In this document: positions 43,834-52,256 of the stretch, one piece after another
How positions within the stretch are numbered: the stretch's first letter is position 1
How the letters are laid out: each line of letters starts with the position of its first letter
NCBI RefSeq assembly: GCF_012958305.1
Contig: NZ_JABBYO010000001.1
Span: 62,001 to 126,000 of the forward strand
Length of the DNA stretch: 64,000 nt
Direction of reading: 5' to 3'
Origin: Tautonia rosea
GTDB taxonomy: Bacteria > Planctomycetota > Planctomycetia > Isosphaerales > Isosphaeraceae
Position numbers and translations under genes: made by a program
Notes under the pieces: model-generated
The model's database searches: none
Seen by the model: only the letters and a program-made list of their open reading frames with translations
Told to the model about the DNA's origin: nothing

Positions 43834-44931
43834 ATGGCGAGGGAGATGCATCGGACTGCCAGGGGGCGAGGCTCCCAGATCCGTCCGGCGAATCGTTTTG
43901 AAGGCCTCTCTGCTGAGGAGGATTTCGAGCATCTCGAATCCGATCCTGAGGCACTAGACGAACACCTGACTGCGCTTCGTAACTTACCCACCGAGTACCT
44001 GCCTGACCACGCTCGCAGTGTTGTTGTCAAGAACGAGAGCCCGGACATCCCTTTTTCGTACAGTCTCAATCCCTACCGCGGTTGCCAGCACGGTTGCTCC
44101 TACTGCTACGCTCGTCCGACACACGAGTACCTTGGGCTCGATGCTGGGCTCGATTTCGAAGCGAAGATTCTCGTAAAACACGATGCCCCAGATCTCTTAC
44201 GAGCCTTTCTGTCCAAACCTGGATGGGTGCCCGAACCGATTGTGATGTCTGGTGTGACCGACCCGTATCAGCCCGGCGAACGTCAGTTTCGGATCACCCG
44301 AGGTTGTCTGGAAGTGATGGCAGCGTTCAAGCAACCGGTCTCGATCATTACCAAGAACGCTTTGATCCTCCGAGATCGTGACCTGCTGGAATCGCTGGCC
44401 TCGGAGAGTCTGATCCACGTGAATCTGAGTGTGACGACACTGAACGCCGACCTTAGCCGGTCGATGGAGCCGAGGACCAGTACCCCCCTGGCCCGGCTCC
44501 GGACCATTCGAGCGTTGTCGGAGAGGGGAGTCCCCGTGCGAGTGCTGATCGCCCCTGTCATTCCCGGCTTCAATGACACAGAGATTCCGGCGATTCTTCA
44601 GGCGGCTCGCGATGCCGGAGCGCTCCATGCGGGATACCAGATCCTCCGATTGCCCCTGGCGGTGGCCCCGATTTTCCTGGACTGGCTCGATCGTGAACAG
44701 CCTTCGCGTCGGTCAAAGGTCGAGCAGCGACTTCGATCGATGCGAGGCAGTCGGCTGAACACAACCGAATTTGGCAAGCGCATGCGAGGAGAGGGGGAGA
44801 TCGCCGACGGCATTCGCGACCTCTTCCGACTCTTCGCCCGTCAGTGTGACCTTGATGGCGGTTTGCCCCCGCATGACACCTCTCGCTTTCGACGCCCGCC
44901 CTCCGACGCCGAGCAGTTGTGGTTGTTTTGA
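43834..44931 (+). CDS. SPL-family radical SAM protein (PA0069 type)
   Basis: 365 residues. The cluster motif is RGCQHGCSYCYARPTHEYLG with Cys84, Cys88 and Cys91 (C-x3-C-x2-C), preceded by SLNPYRG and followed by GLDFEAKILVK, which define the spore-photoproduct-lyase-related PA0069 group. VMSGVTDPYQPGE and the NKLTRS-like FGKRMRGEGEIAD C-terminus follow. The reaction in this group is not proven; DNA-lesion repair or tRNA/peptide modification is suggested. GGGAGG lies ahead of the ATG. A small zinc-ribbon gene follows 77 bases downstream on the same strand. Confidence 0.92.
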   Translation: MAREMHRTARGRGSQIRPANRFEGLSAEEDFEHLESDPEALDEHLTALRNLPTEYLPDHARSVVVKNESPDIPFSYSLNPYRGCQHGCSYCYARPTHEYLGLDAGLDFEAKILVKHDAPDLLRAFLSKPGWVPEPIVMSGVTDPYQPGERQFRITRGCLEVMAAFKQPVSIITKNALILRDRDLLESLASESLIHVNLSVTTLNADLSRSMEPRTSTPLARLRTIRALSERGVPVRVLIAPVIPGFNDTEIPAILQAARDAGALHAGYQILRLPLAVAPIFLDWLDREQPSRRSKVEQRLRSMRGSRLNTTEFGKRMRGEGEIADGIRDLFRLFARQCDLDGGLPPHDTSRFRRPPSDAEQLWLF

Positions 44932-45008
44932 ACACCCAATGGCCGAACCTTTGGCAAGGAATATTCGTCTGGAAGTGAGCGTCGTCCTCGTTCCTTGGAG
45001 GAACTCCG

Positions 45009-45230
45009 ATGTCCAAGAGCATTCCCCGATCCGGCAAGCGAAACCGTCCGAAAACGACGGTCAAGGGGAAGCGGTATCGCTGCGCTTCGTGCCACAAACG
45101 GAGTCCGAAGCCTGTCAAGACCCCCGCCCCCTGGTATTGCCCACAGTGCCTGGAAGCCCGAGAGGCGTCCCGCTCCTTGTTCGACCCATATCGCGACGAT
45201 CGTTTCTCAACGGTTTGTTTCGTTGAATGA
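45009..45230 (+). CDS. Small zinc-ribbon protein
   Basis: 73 residues with a very basic N-terminal 22 residues and two CxxC knuckles, YRCASCHKRS (Cys25, Cys28) and WYCPQCLEAR (Cys44, Cys47), which would bind one zinc ion as in ribosomal-protein- or RNA-binding ribbons. GGAGGAACTCCG directly precedes the ATG, the best ribosome site in this stretch, and supports this frame over two overlapping ones. Its basic tail suggests nucleic-acid binding. It may be co-transcribed with the radical SAM gene. Confidence 0.65.
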   Translation: MSKSIPRSGKRNRPKTTVKGKRYRCASCHKRSPKPVKTPAPWYCPQCLEAREASRSLFDPYRDDRFSTVCFVE

Positions 45231-45282
45231 TTTCGCGGCAGCCGAGGAATGAGATCGAGGCTGGATCGCCAGGAACTGGCAA

Positions 45283-46536
45283 TCAAGCGGCTCCTGATCG
45301 ATCGACGGTAGATTCGACGATCTCAACCGCGCGAGCGACACCGTTTTCCGACCGGATCCGTTCCCCCATTCGTTCGGCTCGGCCTCGCATTGCGAGGTCG
45401 CCGGTTGCCTGTTCGATGGCCCGAGCGAGGCGTTCCGGAGTCAGCCGCCTTTGAGGGATGGGTCGGGGGCCGACTCCGAGATCGGCGACGACGCGTCCCC
45501 AGTAAGGCTGGTCGGCAGTATACGGGCAGATGGCCGACGACTTCCCTGCCCGGAGTCCTGCCGCGGTCGTTCCCGCCCCTCCGTGATGGACAACGGCCGA
45601 CATCCGGGGAAAGAGCCAGTCGTGGGATACCGCATCCACGCAGAAGAGGTCGTCGGACGCCTCGACGGGACCAATCCCTCCCCATCCAGTGGCCAATAGC
45701 CCTCGATTCCCCGTATTTCGGATCGCTTCGACGACCAGGCGTGAGACCTCCTCGGGCTCCTGGCTCGCCATGCTTCCGAAGCCGACGTAAACAGGCGGGG
45801 GGCCGGACTCCAGAAACGCAACGAGTTGGGGAGGGGGAGTGTATGCCGGTTCGTCGAGAAACCAGAATCCGGTGGTGTGAACCGTTGCGGGCCAGTCGTT
45901 TGGTGGTTCAATCACATTCGGGCTGAAGGCATGCAGTACTGGATTTGACTCTCCCCGAGCCTTCCCGGGACGGGATCGCTCGGTCTGTTCGAGCACCTCG
46001 ATTCGCCAGCGATCGACCGTCTTCCGGAGAGGAGCCGTGAGCAGGCTGTTGAGTCGATAGCTGAGACGGTTGAGAGAGCCGCCGAGGTTGCGAAACGGGA
46101 GGATCGGGAAGGGGAATTGGCTCGTAGGAACCAGCATCGGGAAGTACAGGGACTCGAATGCGGGAATGCCAAGCGAGGCGGCGATGTCCCAGCCACCGAC
46201 GACTTTCGGGTGGAAGATCAGACAGTCGGCACCCTGCGCAGCCGACCACGAGTCGTCGAGAATGCGACGGACCAGCGCCGGCATGGTGGTCCTCAGCGCC
46301 CGATAGGCGGCGATCGGGCTTCCCCGGAGCAATTCCTTCCCTTCATCGGACTGGATGATCGCTTGAAAATCGGCCTGCATGGGAGCGAAGGAGAGCCCGT
46401 GCTCGGTGACGAACTTTTCGAAATTGGTTCCGGTGGCAAGGACAACCCCGTGTCCGGCCTGCTTCAGACCGATCCCGAGTGCAACGAATGGTCGCACATC
46501 CCCCATCGTGCCGACTGTCAGGATTGTGACGTTCAT
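45283..46536 (-). CDS. GT1/MurG-fold glycosyltransferase
   Basis: 417 residues from MNVTILTVGTMGDVRPFVAL; a GTG four codons upstream is possible. The N-terminal domain TVGTMGDVRPFVALGIGLKQ and AGHGVVLATGTNFEKFV is the glycosyltransferase-28 acceptor-type domain of the UDP-glucose:sterol glucosyltransferase-like group. The C-terminal donor domain shows VYVGFGSMASQEPEEV and VDAVSHDWLFPRMSAVVHHGGAGTTAAGLRAG (the HHGGAGTT nucleotide-sugar motif), followed by DQPYWGRVVADLGVG. Probably glycosylates a lipid or secondary metabolite. It overlaps nothing and is divergent from the esterase gene. Confidence 0.88.
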   Translation of the reverse strand: MNVTILTVGTMGDVRPFVALGIGLKQAGHGVVLATGTNFEKFVTEHGLSFAPMQADFQAIIQSDEGKELLRGSPIAAYRALRTTMPALVRRILDDSWSAAQGADCLIFHPKVVGGWDIAASLGIPAFESLYFPMLVPTSQFPFPILPFRNLGGSLNRLSYRLNSLLTAPLRKTVDRWRIEVLEQTERSRPGKARGESNPVLHAFSPNVIEPPNDWPATVHTTGFWFLDEPAYTPPPQLVAFLESGPPPVYVGFGSMASQEPEEVSRLVVEAIRNTGNRGLLATGWGGIGPVEASDDLFCVDAVSHDWLFPRMSAVVHHGGAGTTAAGLRAGKSSAICPYTADQPYWGRVVADLGVGPRPIPQRRLTPERLARAIEQATGDLAMRGRAERMGERIRSENGVARAVEIVESTVDRSGAA

Positions 46537-46734
46537 GATCGTGACCACCCGGATGAGTCTGGAGATTGCTTGGATCGGCTCGATGCCTCTTGAACAACGC
46601 AGTCGATCGACCGGTACATTCGGTTCAAACGCTGCCTGACTGTGCTCGGCTTCCTCATCTTCTCCGATTCCCTCGGAACGGATCCGCTGTGGCGGGGTTG
46701 AATCTTCCGAACCACGAACCAGGAGACCCGATCC

Positions 46735-47595
46735 ATGCTTCGCTTCACCGCCTGCGTCCTGTGCTCAATGATGGTCGTGCCCATCCTTGCCAATCAGGAG
46801 ATCCGGGTCGATCGCGACCTTGCGTATTCCAATGCCGTGGGCGGTCGGGGATCGACCCGGCTCGACGTCTATGCTCCAGAAAATGCTGAGGGCCTGCCGA
46901 TCGTCGTCTGGGTCCACGGCGGTGCCTGGCGCATTGGCGACAAGGCTCACGTTCAGCGCAAGCCGCAGGCGTTCACGGAGAAGGGATACATGCTCGTGAG
47001 CGTCAATTACCGGCTCCTGCCCGGGGTCACTTATCGGGAGCAGGCCGATGATCTGGCTACAGCGATCCGATGGGTGCGTGATCATGCCGCGGACTACGGC
47101 GCCTCGGCTGAAGGTATCACCCTGATGGGACATAGTGCTGGAGCCCACCTTGCGGCCCTGGTCGCCACTGACCATCGATATTTGGAGTCCAAGGGGCTGG
47201 ATCTCAGGGTCCTTTCTGGTGTGGTGTTGCTCGACGGTGCCGGCTACGACATTCCCCGCCAGTTGCGGGATGCGCAGCAACCCCGTGTGAAGCAACTCTA
47301 CGAAGGGGTCTTCACGAATGACGAGGAGACCCAGCGAGACGCCTCTCCCATCTCACACGTCGCTGCTGGGAAAGGAATACCGCCGTTTTTGATTCTCCAT
47401 GTGGCGAATCGACCGGATTCTCGGGACCAGTCTGAGGGGCTGGCGGAGAAGTTGGTGGAAGTAGGAGTCGAGGCGAAGGTTGTCCCCGCCAAGGGGAAGA
47501 CGCACGCCTCGATCAATCGGGAGATCGGTCGTTCGGGAGACGAGCCGACCAGGGTTGTCTTCGAGTTTCTAGAGAGGCTTGGAAGATGTCGGTAA
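46735..47595 (+). CDS. Secreted alpha/beta hydrolase (esterase/lipase)
   Basis: 286 residues with a signal peptide (MLRFTACVLCSMMVVPILAN). VVWVHGGAWRIGDKAHVQRK carries the HGGAW oxyanion loop (61-65), ITLMGHSAGAHLAALVATDH the nucleophile Ser134, and PPFLILHVANRPDSRDQSE plus KTHASINREIG the Asp and His segments. This is the hormone-sensitive-lipase/BD-FAE type of esterase. A 23-base stretch of this gene (46921-46943) is found again in the non-coding region at 48506. About 360 bases separate it from a tRNA on the other strand. Confidence 0.88.
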   Translation: MLRFTACVLCSMMVVPILANQEIRVDRDLAYSNAVGGRGSTRLDVYAPENAEGLPIVVWVHGGAWRIGDKAHVQRKPQAFTEKGYMLVSVNYRLLPGVTYREQADDLATAIRWVRDHAADYGASAEGITLMGHSAGAHLAALVATDHRYLESKGLDLRVLSGVVLLDGAGYDIPRQLRDAQQPRVKQLYEGVFTNDEETQRDASPISHVAAGKGIPPFLILHVANRPDSRDQSEGLAEKLVEVGVEAKVVPAKGKTHASINREIGRSGDEPTRVVFEFLERLGRCR

Positions 47596-47910
47596 GTTCC
47601 CCTGGTGGCGAAGTCGGGGGCGCCGTTGGAGCTGGTTCAGTTCCTCGCCCGGCACATCACGCCCGTCTTAACGTTTGGAAACAACGCCCAGGACGATCAG
47701 CATAACCAGTCGGCCGCGCTGAACACTTAACTGAGTTGAACCCCGATCACGCTCCCTCGCAGCGAGGCCGCGACGCGATCCCGAACGGGCTCCGATGTCC
47801 CAATCCCGGCAGCTTATGGGCAGCGCGTAGGAGTCGGAACGGGTCAATTCGAATCGGATCAGTCAAGAAAGTCGATGGGTCTCTGACTGGACCCGATCAG
47901 CGCAAAGCAA
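47596..47910. other. Gap between esterase gene and tRNA
   Basis: About 315 bases in which no gene or clear regulatory element is seen. Confidence 0.4.
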
Positions 47911-47940
47911 GACCCGAGACGGGTTTCGTCGCCTCGGGTC
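47911..47940 (-). terminator. Terminator of the tRNA gene
   Basis: On the minus strand GACCCGAG ... CTCGGGTC forms an 8-bp stem (plus-strand arms 47911-47918 and 47933-47940) followed by TTGCTTTGC. It starts 15 bases after the tRNA 3' end. Confidence 0.7.
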
Positions 47941-47955
47941 GCATGATGTCAGAAG

Positions 47956-48029
47956 TACACCCGGTAGGACTCGAACCTACAACCCTCAGTTCCGAAGACT
48001 GATGCTCTATCCAATTGAGCTACGGGTGC
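47956..48029 (-). tRNA. tRNA-Arg (anticodon UCG)
   Basis: Read on the minus strand the cloverleaf is complete: acceptor stem GCACCCG / CGGGTGT with a G-U first pair, D arm GCTC AATTGGATA GAGC, anticodon stem TCAGT / ACTGA with loop CTTCGGA giving anticodon TCG, variable loop GGGTT, and T arm GTAGG TTCGAGT CCTAC; discriminator A. It reads CGA (and by wobble other CGN) Arg codons. The CCA end is not encoded. The gene is isolated and has a terminator behind it. Confidence 0.95.
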
Positions 48030-48285
48030 ATTTTCGGATTGGAATGGGAGACGAGTTTATTTCAAGAATGGCACGAGTCAAAATAGATCAATTTACGAAG
48101 CGATGCATCCGAGAGTGGAATAATTCAAAGACCTCGACGTTCAAGAGGTTTAGTTTACGAAGCGAAGTGGTGGCATGTCCAGAGGAATCAGCGGAATGAA
48201 GGTTGTCTGTCCTGAACTACGGAAAGAGGCATTTTAATCACGCTCGTCACGTATTGCCAGTCCTTGCCAGGATTGTGTCGGACCT

Positions 48286-48326
48286 CAATAGAAATGTCCG
48301 CCGGTTGGCCCCAATAGAAATGTCCG
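48286..48326. repeat. 15-bp direct repeat, IS-end-like
   Basis: Two exact copies of CAATAGAAATGTCCG with a 26-base period. Repeated short motifs of this style occur at the ends of some insertion sequences, but no transposase is left here. Confidence 0.55.
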
Positions 48327-48431
48327 GTCGATGCGTTCTCCAGGCCAAGCCTGGAGGTCGCCATGAACCCCGATCGAGCCAACGTGATCGCAATCCCCTC
48401 ACCGTCCTCAGGACGGTCCTTAACGGGGGGC

Positions 48432-48460
48432 CCGCTCCCAGGCGCGAGGCCTGGGAGCGG
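48432..48460. repeat. 12-bp perfect hairpin
   Basis: CCGCTCCCAGGC (48432-48443) and GCCTGGGAGCGG (48449-48460) with a five-base loop GCGAG. No T tract follows on either strand, so a repeat element (REP type) is more likely than a terminator. Confidence 0.6.
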
Positions 48461-48505
48461 AGAAAGAAGGCTCATGAGGAAGATGTGGACTCGAGCGAGG
48501 TTGGG

Positions 48506-48528
48506 GGTGCCTGGCGCATTGGCGACAA
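48506..48528 (+). pseudogene. Esterase gene fragment
   Basis: 23 bases identical to positions 46921-46943 inside the esterase gene, where they code for the GGAWRIGDK oxyanion region. The bases on either side differ and the frame is not continued into a hydrolase, so it is a remnant of a lost paralogue or of a short duplication. Confidence 0.55.
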
Positions 48529-48892
48529 AAGCCCTCGTTGATATCAGGGATGCGGGGCAGTTCATGAAACTGCATTGAGAGCATGGTATCAGGGGTCGAG
48601 TAAATGCTGGTCTCTCCCCTGATGATTGGCTCGAACATTGAGGAACTTGAGGCGAGGCTATGCGCTGGGAACCTGGAATCGATCGCGGTTGCTCTGTTCA
48701 TGCTCGATGACGGGGCGTACACTGGAACGTTCTTGAGTTCAACGACCATTTGGGGCCGTCGTTGAACACGTGGGTGCACTCGAGATGGTCTAATGGCGAC
48801 CCTGCCCCGGTTGCGTGGCCAGGGAGAGGCTTTGGGGCCGATCGGTTGATTTGCATCGTTTCGGTTCGACTCACCGCTTGCGGTCCATTTTC

Positions 48893-50629
48893 ATGATCGA
48901 CGCCTTCGGTCGCCTGTTCGACACCTCTGGTTTCCCCGCGCGATGGCATTGCGGATCGGGGTGGACTCCAGCCCTCGGTTGGCTCCATATCGGTGCAGAT
49001 CTGGCGATTTGGGGAGCGTATTTGACCATCCCGTGTGTGCTGCTTTTCTTTGTGAAACGACGACAGGATGTCCCGTTTCACAAGGTCTTTTATCTCTTCG
49101 GGTTGTTTATTCTGACGTGCGGGATTACCCATCTGATCGATGCCACCATGTTTACGTGGCCTGCTTATCGGTTGCTGGGTGTCTCCAAGGCCATTACGGC
49201 GACCGCTTCGTGGTTGACGGTGATGGCCATGATCCCGATCATTCCGCGAGCACTCGAATTACCGGGCGTGATGCGATTGAACGATCGGTTGACTCGGGAA
49301 ATTGAGGAGCGAACCCGAGCCCAGATCCAGCTTGCCGAACATGCCGAGGCACTTGAACAGGCCAACCGCAGGCTCGCTGAACTGACGTCAGAAGCCGAGG
49401 CAGCAAATCGGGCCAAAAGTGACTTTCTGGCCCACATGAGCCACGAAATTCGGACCCCCATGACCGCGATCCTCGGGTATTCCGACGAACTGCTTCGAGA
49501 GGTTCAGCTCGGAGACGAAACCTCTCGACTCGATGCCCTGCAAACAATTCGAGAGAATGGCGAGCATCTGTTAGATATTGTCAACGACGTGCTCGACCTT
49601 TCCCGAATCGAGGCCGGTCGACTTGAAGTGGATCGGCGTTCGGTCGAGCTATCAAGGATCCTGGCTGAGGTGGAATCGCTCATCGGTGTGCTCGTTCGGC
49701 GCAAGGGATTGTCGCTCCAGGTCTGTTTCGAAGGCAACATTCCCGAACGGATTGAGACCGATGCCGTTCGGCTGAAACAGGTGCTTGTGAACCTCGTCAG
49801 CAACGCCGTGAAGTACTCGGACCAGGGAACGGTCAGCCTGACGGTCCGACTGCTTCCCGGCCAGCCCGATCCCCTCGGACATCGTCCGCTTCTTGAGTTC
49901 GAGGTTGCCGATACGGGCGTTGGGATGACTCCGGACGAGGTTTCTCGGCTTTTCATCCCTTACAGTCGGCTTGACCGCCGTGATGACCCTCGTGGCAGTA
50001 CGGGGCTGGGACTGACCATCAGCCAGCGCCTGGTGGAGTTGCTCGGTGGGCAAATTCAGGTGACCAGCGTACCCAACGCCGGAACGACCGTCTCTGTCAC
50101 CATCGATCCAGGAGAGCTTGACGGCATTCCAGAGATCAAGCGAGACCCTCCCCCAACCGCCTCGCCGACCTCCTCTCCTGATACGACCTCCGCAGAAGGG
50201 GTGGAATTGCCCGAGGGGCTTCGAGTCCTGCTGGCTGAAGATACGGTGAGCAACCAACGGTTGATCGGTCGAATCCTGGCTCAGGCGAGGGTCTGCCTCG
50301 ACGTGGTCAATGACGGTGTGGAAGCGGTGGAGGCGGTCCAGAGGTCGGAAGCGGAAGGCAAAGACTATCATGTCATTCTCATGGATATGCTCATGCCCAA
50401 TCTCGGCGGGCTCGATGCTGCCGCTCGGCTTCGTGCCCTCGGCTGTCGGACACCGATTGTCGCGTTGACGGCCAATGTCATGGATGGAGATCGTGAACGC
50501 TATCTTCGGTCGGGCTGTGATGGATACCTTGGCAAGCCGATTCATCGCGATCAACTTCTCAGCACTCTGGCGCGGTTTGGACAACCTGGACTGAAGCGAT
50601 CAACCGGCTCCCCACCGTCAAATTCATGA
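48893..50629 (+). CDS. Hybrid histidine kinase with ethylene-receptor-like membrane domain
   Basis: 578 residues from MIDAFGRLFDTSGFP. Three membrane helices (about 33-56, 66-88, 98-117) contain HIGADLAIWGAYLTIPCVLL and FILTCGITHLIDATMFTWP, which match plant ETR1 (D-x6-AYFSIP and F-I-V-L-CGATHLI). Asp36, Cys76 and His80 have the same mutual distances (40 and 4) as Asp25, Cys65 and His69 of ETR1. A coiled coil (about 125-170) leads to HisKA MSHEIRTPMTAILGYSDELL (His184), HATPase (N box, DTGVGM, GSTGLGLTIS) and a receiver domain (about 450-570) with VILMDMLMP (Asp498) and the GKP Lys. No GAF domain is present. Orphan, next to a DMT transporter gene on the same strand. Confidence 0.93.
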   Translation: MIDAFGRLFDTSGFPARWHCGSGWTPALGWLHIGADLAIWGAYLTIPCVLLFFVKRRQDVPFHKVFYLFGLFILTCGITHLIDATMFTWPAYRLLGVSKAITATASWLTVMAMIPIIPRALELPGVMRLNDRLTREIEERTRAQIQLAEHAEALEQANRRLAELTSEAEAANRAKSDFLAHMSHEIRTPMTAILGYSDELLREVQLGDETSRLDALQTIRENGEHLLDIVNDVLDLSRIEAGRLEVDRRSVELSRILAEVESLIGVLVRRKGLSLQVCFEGNIPERIETDAVRLKQVLVNLVSNAVKYSDQGTVSLTVRLLPGQPDPLGHRPLLEFEVADTGVGMTPDEVSRLFIPYSRLDRRDDPRGSTGLGLTISQRLVELLGGQIQVTSVPNAGTTVSVTIDPGELDGIPEIKRDPPPTASPTSSPDTTSAEGVELPEGLRVLLAEDTVSNQRLIGRILAQARVCLDVVNDGVEAVEAVQRSEAEGKDYHVILMDMLMPNLGGLDAAARLRALGCRTPIVALTANVMDGDRERYLRSGCDGYLGKPIHRDQLLSTLARFGQPGLKRSTGSPPSNS

Positions 50630-50737
50630 AGCTGACGGCGATTGTCCTGGTGGCTGTGGTGGCTTTCGAATCGCTCTCGCTCTCCCCCCTGGCGTGATCC
50701 CCTCCTCAATTTCCTCTTCGTTCCCTCGTCATGATTC

Positions 50738-51718
50738 ATGGATGCGACTTCAATTCGATCTGCGCTCTGGATGCTCGTCGGGGCGGTTTCGTTCGCCGTG
50801 ATGGGCGGGTTGACCCACGCGCTGGGATCTCGTTGTGACTGGCTCATTGTCGCCTTGACCCGGGCGATTTTTATGCTTGGCTCGGCGTGGTTGCTGGCGG
50901 CTTCGGCCGGGGTTCGACTGGTCGTCTTTCGGCCGCCGACCCTCTGGATTCGAAGCCTTGCGGGCAGCGTCAGCCTGGTCTGCAATTTTTATGCGATGTC
51001 GATTCTGCCGGTCGCCGATGCGCTGACATTGATGAGCATGTATCCACTTTGGATTGTGGTGTTTTCTGCCCTCTGGTTGCGTCGGATGCCTTCGGTGCTG
51101 GAAGTCGGGGGAGTGATCTGCGGGCTGATCGGTGTGGTCTTGATGCAGCGACCTCATCTGGGAGGTGATTCCCAGGCGGTGGCCATTGCCATTGCCAGTT
51201 CGTTGACCACGGCAGTGGCCTTGATGGGGTTGCACCGGCTCCGCCATGTGGATACCAGAGCGGTCGTCGCTCACTTCGCCGGGGTCGCGAGTGTCATTGC
51301 CGGAGGCTGGCTTCTCGTGCAAGTGTCGAACGGAGCCCTTCATGGAATCCGTCTCGACGTCTTGACGCTCACACTGTTGCTGGGCGTTGCGATCTCTGGC
51401 ACGCTCGGTCAGTTTTGCCTGACAAGAGCCTATGCCCTGGGTGTTCCCGCTCGGGTCGCGGTGATCGGTCTGTCACAGGTCGCCTTCGCGATGATCTTCG
51501 ATGTCTGGGTGTGGGGGCGAGTCCTGACCCCGTTAACCGTGCTTGGCATGGCGTTCGTACTCGCCCCAACGGCCTTGATGACCACCCAGGCGCGTCGAAG
51601 ACTGCGGGATGTCGCGCTGCCCAGTCGAACGACTCGTGTGCCGGCATCTCCTGAACCGGTGGCAAACCCGGCTCCCCCCCCTGCCCTGCCGATTGCCGCC
51701 CCCTCCGGCGGCGATTGA
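50738..51718 (+). CDS. EamA family (DMT) transporter
   Basis: 326 residues with ten membrane helices in two EamA repeats: ALWMLVGAVSFAVMGGLTHA and SLVCNFYAMSILPVADALTLMSMYPLWIVVFSAL in the first half, TTAVALMGLHRLRHVDTRAVVAHF and GTLGQFCLTRAYALGVPARVAVIGLSQVAFAMIFDV in the second. The C-terminal tail is Pro/Ala-rich. The substrate of this large drug/metabolite superfamily cannot be read from sequence. About 108 bases separate it from the histidine kinase gene. Confidence 0.9.
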   Translation: MDATSIRSALWMLVGAVSFAVMGGLTHALGSRCDWLIVALTRAIFMLGSAWLLAASAGVRLVVFRPPTLWIRSLAGSVSLVCNFYAMSILPVADALTLMSMYPLWIVVFSALWLRRMPSVLEVGGVICGLIGVVLMQRPHLGGDSQAVAIAIASSLTTAVALMGLHRLRHVDTRAVVAHFAGVASVIAGGWLLVQVSNGALHGIRLDVLTLTLLLGVAISGTLGQFCLTRAYALGVPARVAVIGLSQVAFAMIFDVWVWGRVLTPLTVLGMAFVLAPTALMTTQARRRLRDVALPSRTTRVPASPEPVANPAPPPALPIAAPSGGD

Positions 51719-51837
51719 TCGGAAGAACCTCAGTAAACGCCTTCAATCCATCCCGATTCGCCGCAACCCACCTCTGAGCAGCCCTCAGCCTCAGAGCAAT
51801 CACGCTCCAGGACCAAACGCGTTCTCCTCGAGGTGAT

Positions 51838-52083
51838 TCAGAGATCACCCCGAGGTCGAAAGGGGAGCATGATCAACCAGGCGAAGACAAGACATCCAAG
51901 AATGTTCAGAAGATTTGTCAAGGGGTTGAACAACGTTTTCGGTGTAGGAAGATCGTCTTCGTACCAGAAACGATAGAGCAGAAACGATGCGATGAACCAG
52001 AGCATCATGGCTGCGGAAATGGTCAGCAGCCACCAGATCTTCCGAAGGTTCCCGCGTCCCATATCATCATGCAGTTCACTCAT
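51838..52083 (-). CDS. Small membrane protein with two transmembrane helices
   Basis: 81 residues from MSELHDDMGRGNLRKIWWLL. Two hydrophobic helices (about 16-36 and 55-73; ILGCLVFAWLIMLPFRPRG) form a small inner-membrane hairpin. AAGAAGGCGG precedes the ATG on the minus strand. The family is not recognised. It sits between two convergent or same-strand neighbours with no evident link. Confidence 0.7.
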   Translation of the reverse strand: MSELHDDMGRGNLRKIWWLLTISAAMMLWFIASFLLYRFWYEDDLPTPKTLFNPLTNLLNILGCLVFAWLIMLPFRPRGDL

Positions 52084-52256
52084 GTTGATCCGCCTTCTTG
52101 AACTCATGGCGAACGTGCTTCGGAACGAGCGATAGTTGGAGGTTGGTCGGGTCGTTCGCTTTTTGCGCGATCGCCTCGCCTCAGACTGCTCAGAGCAGGG
52201 GATGATTCCCCAACGCGCAGAGTTGCGGAAGGAATACGGAGGAAGGCCCTGGGGAA

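Larger units (their letters stand above)
48030..48892. other. Decayed non-coding region with repeats and a gene fragment
   Basis: About 860 bases between tRNA-Arg and the histidine kinase. It holds a 15-base direct repeat CAATAGAAATGTCCG (48286-48300 and 48312-48326, 26-base period) that looks like the end of an insertion sequence, a perfect 12-bp hairpin, a 23-base fragment identical to the esterase gene and no intact gene. Being next to a tRNA, a decayed insertion is a reasonable reading. Confidence 0.5.
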
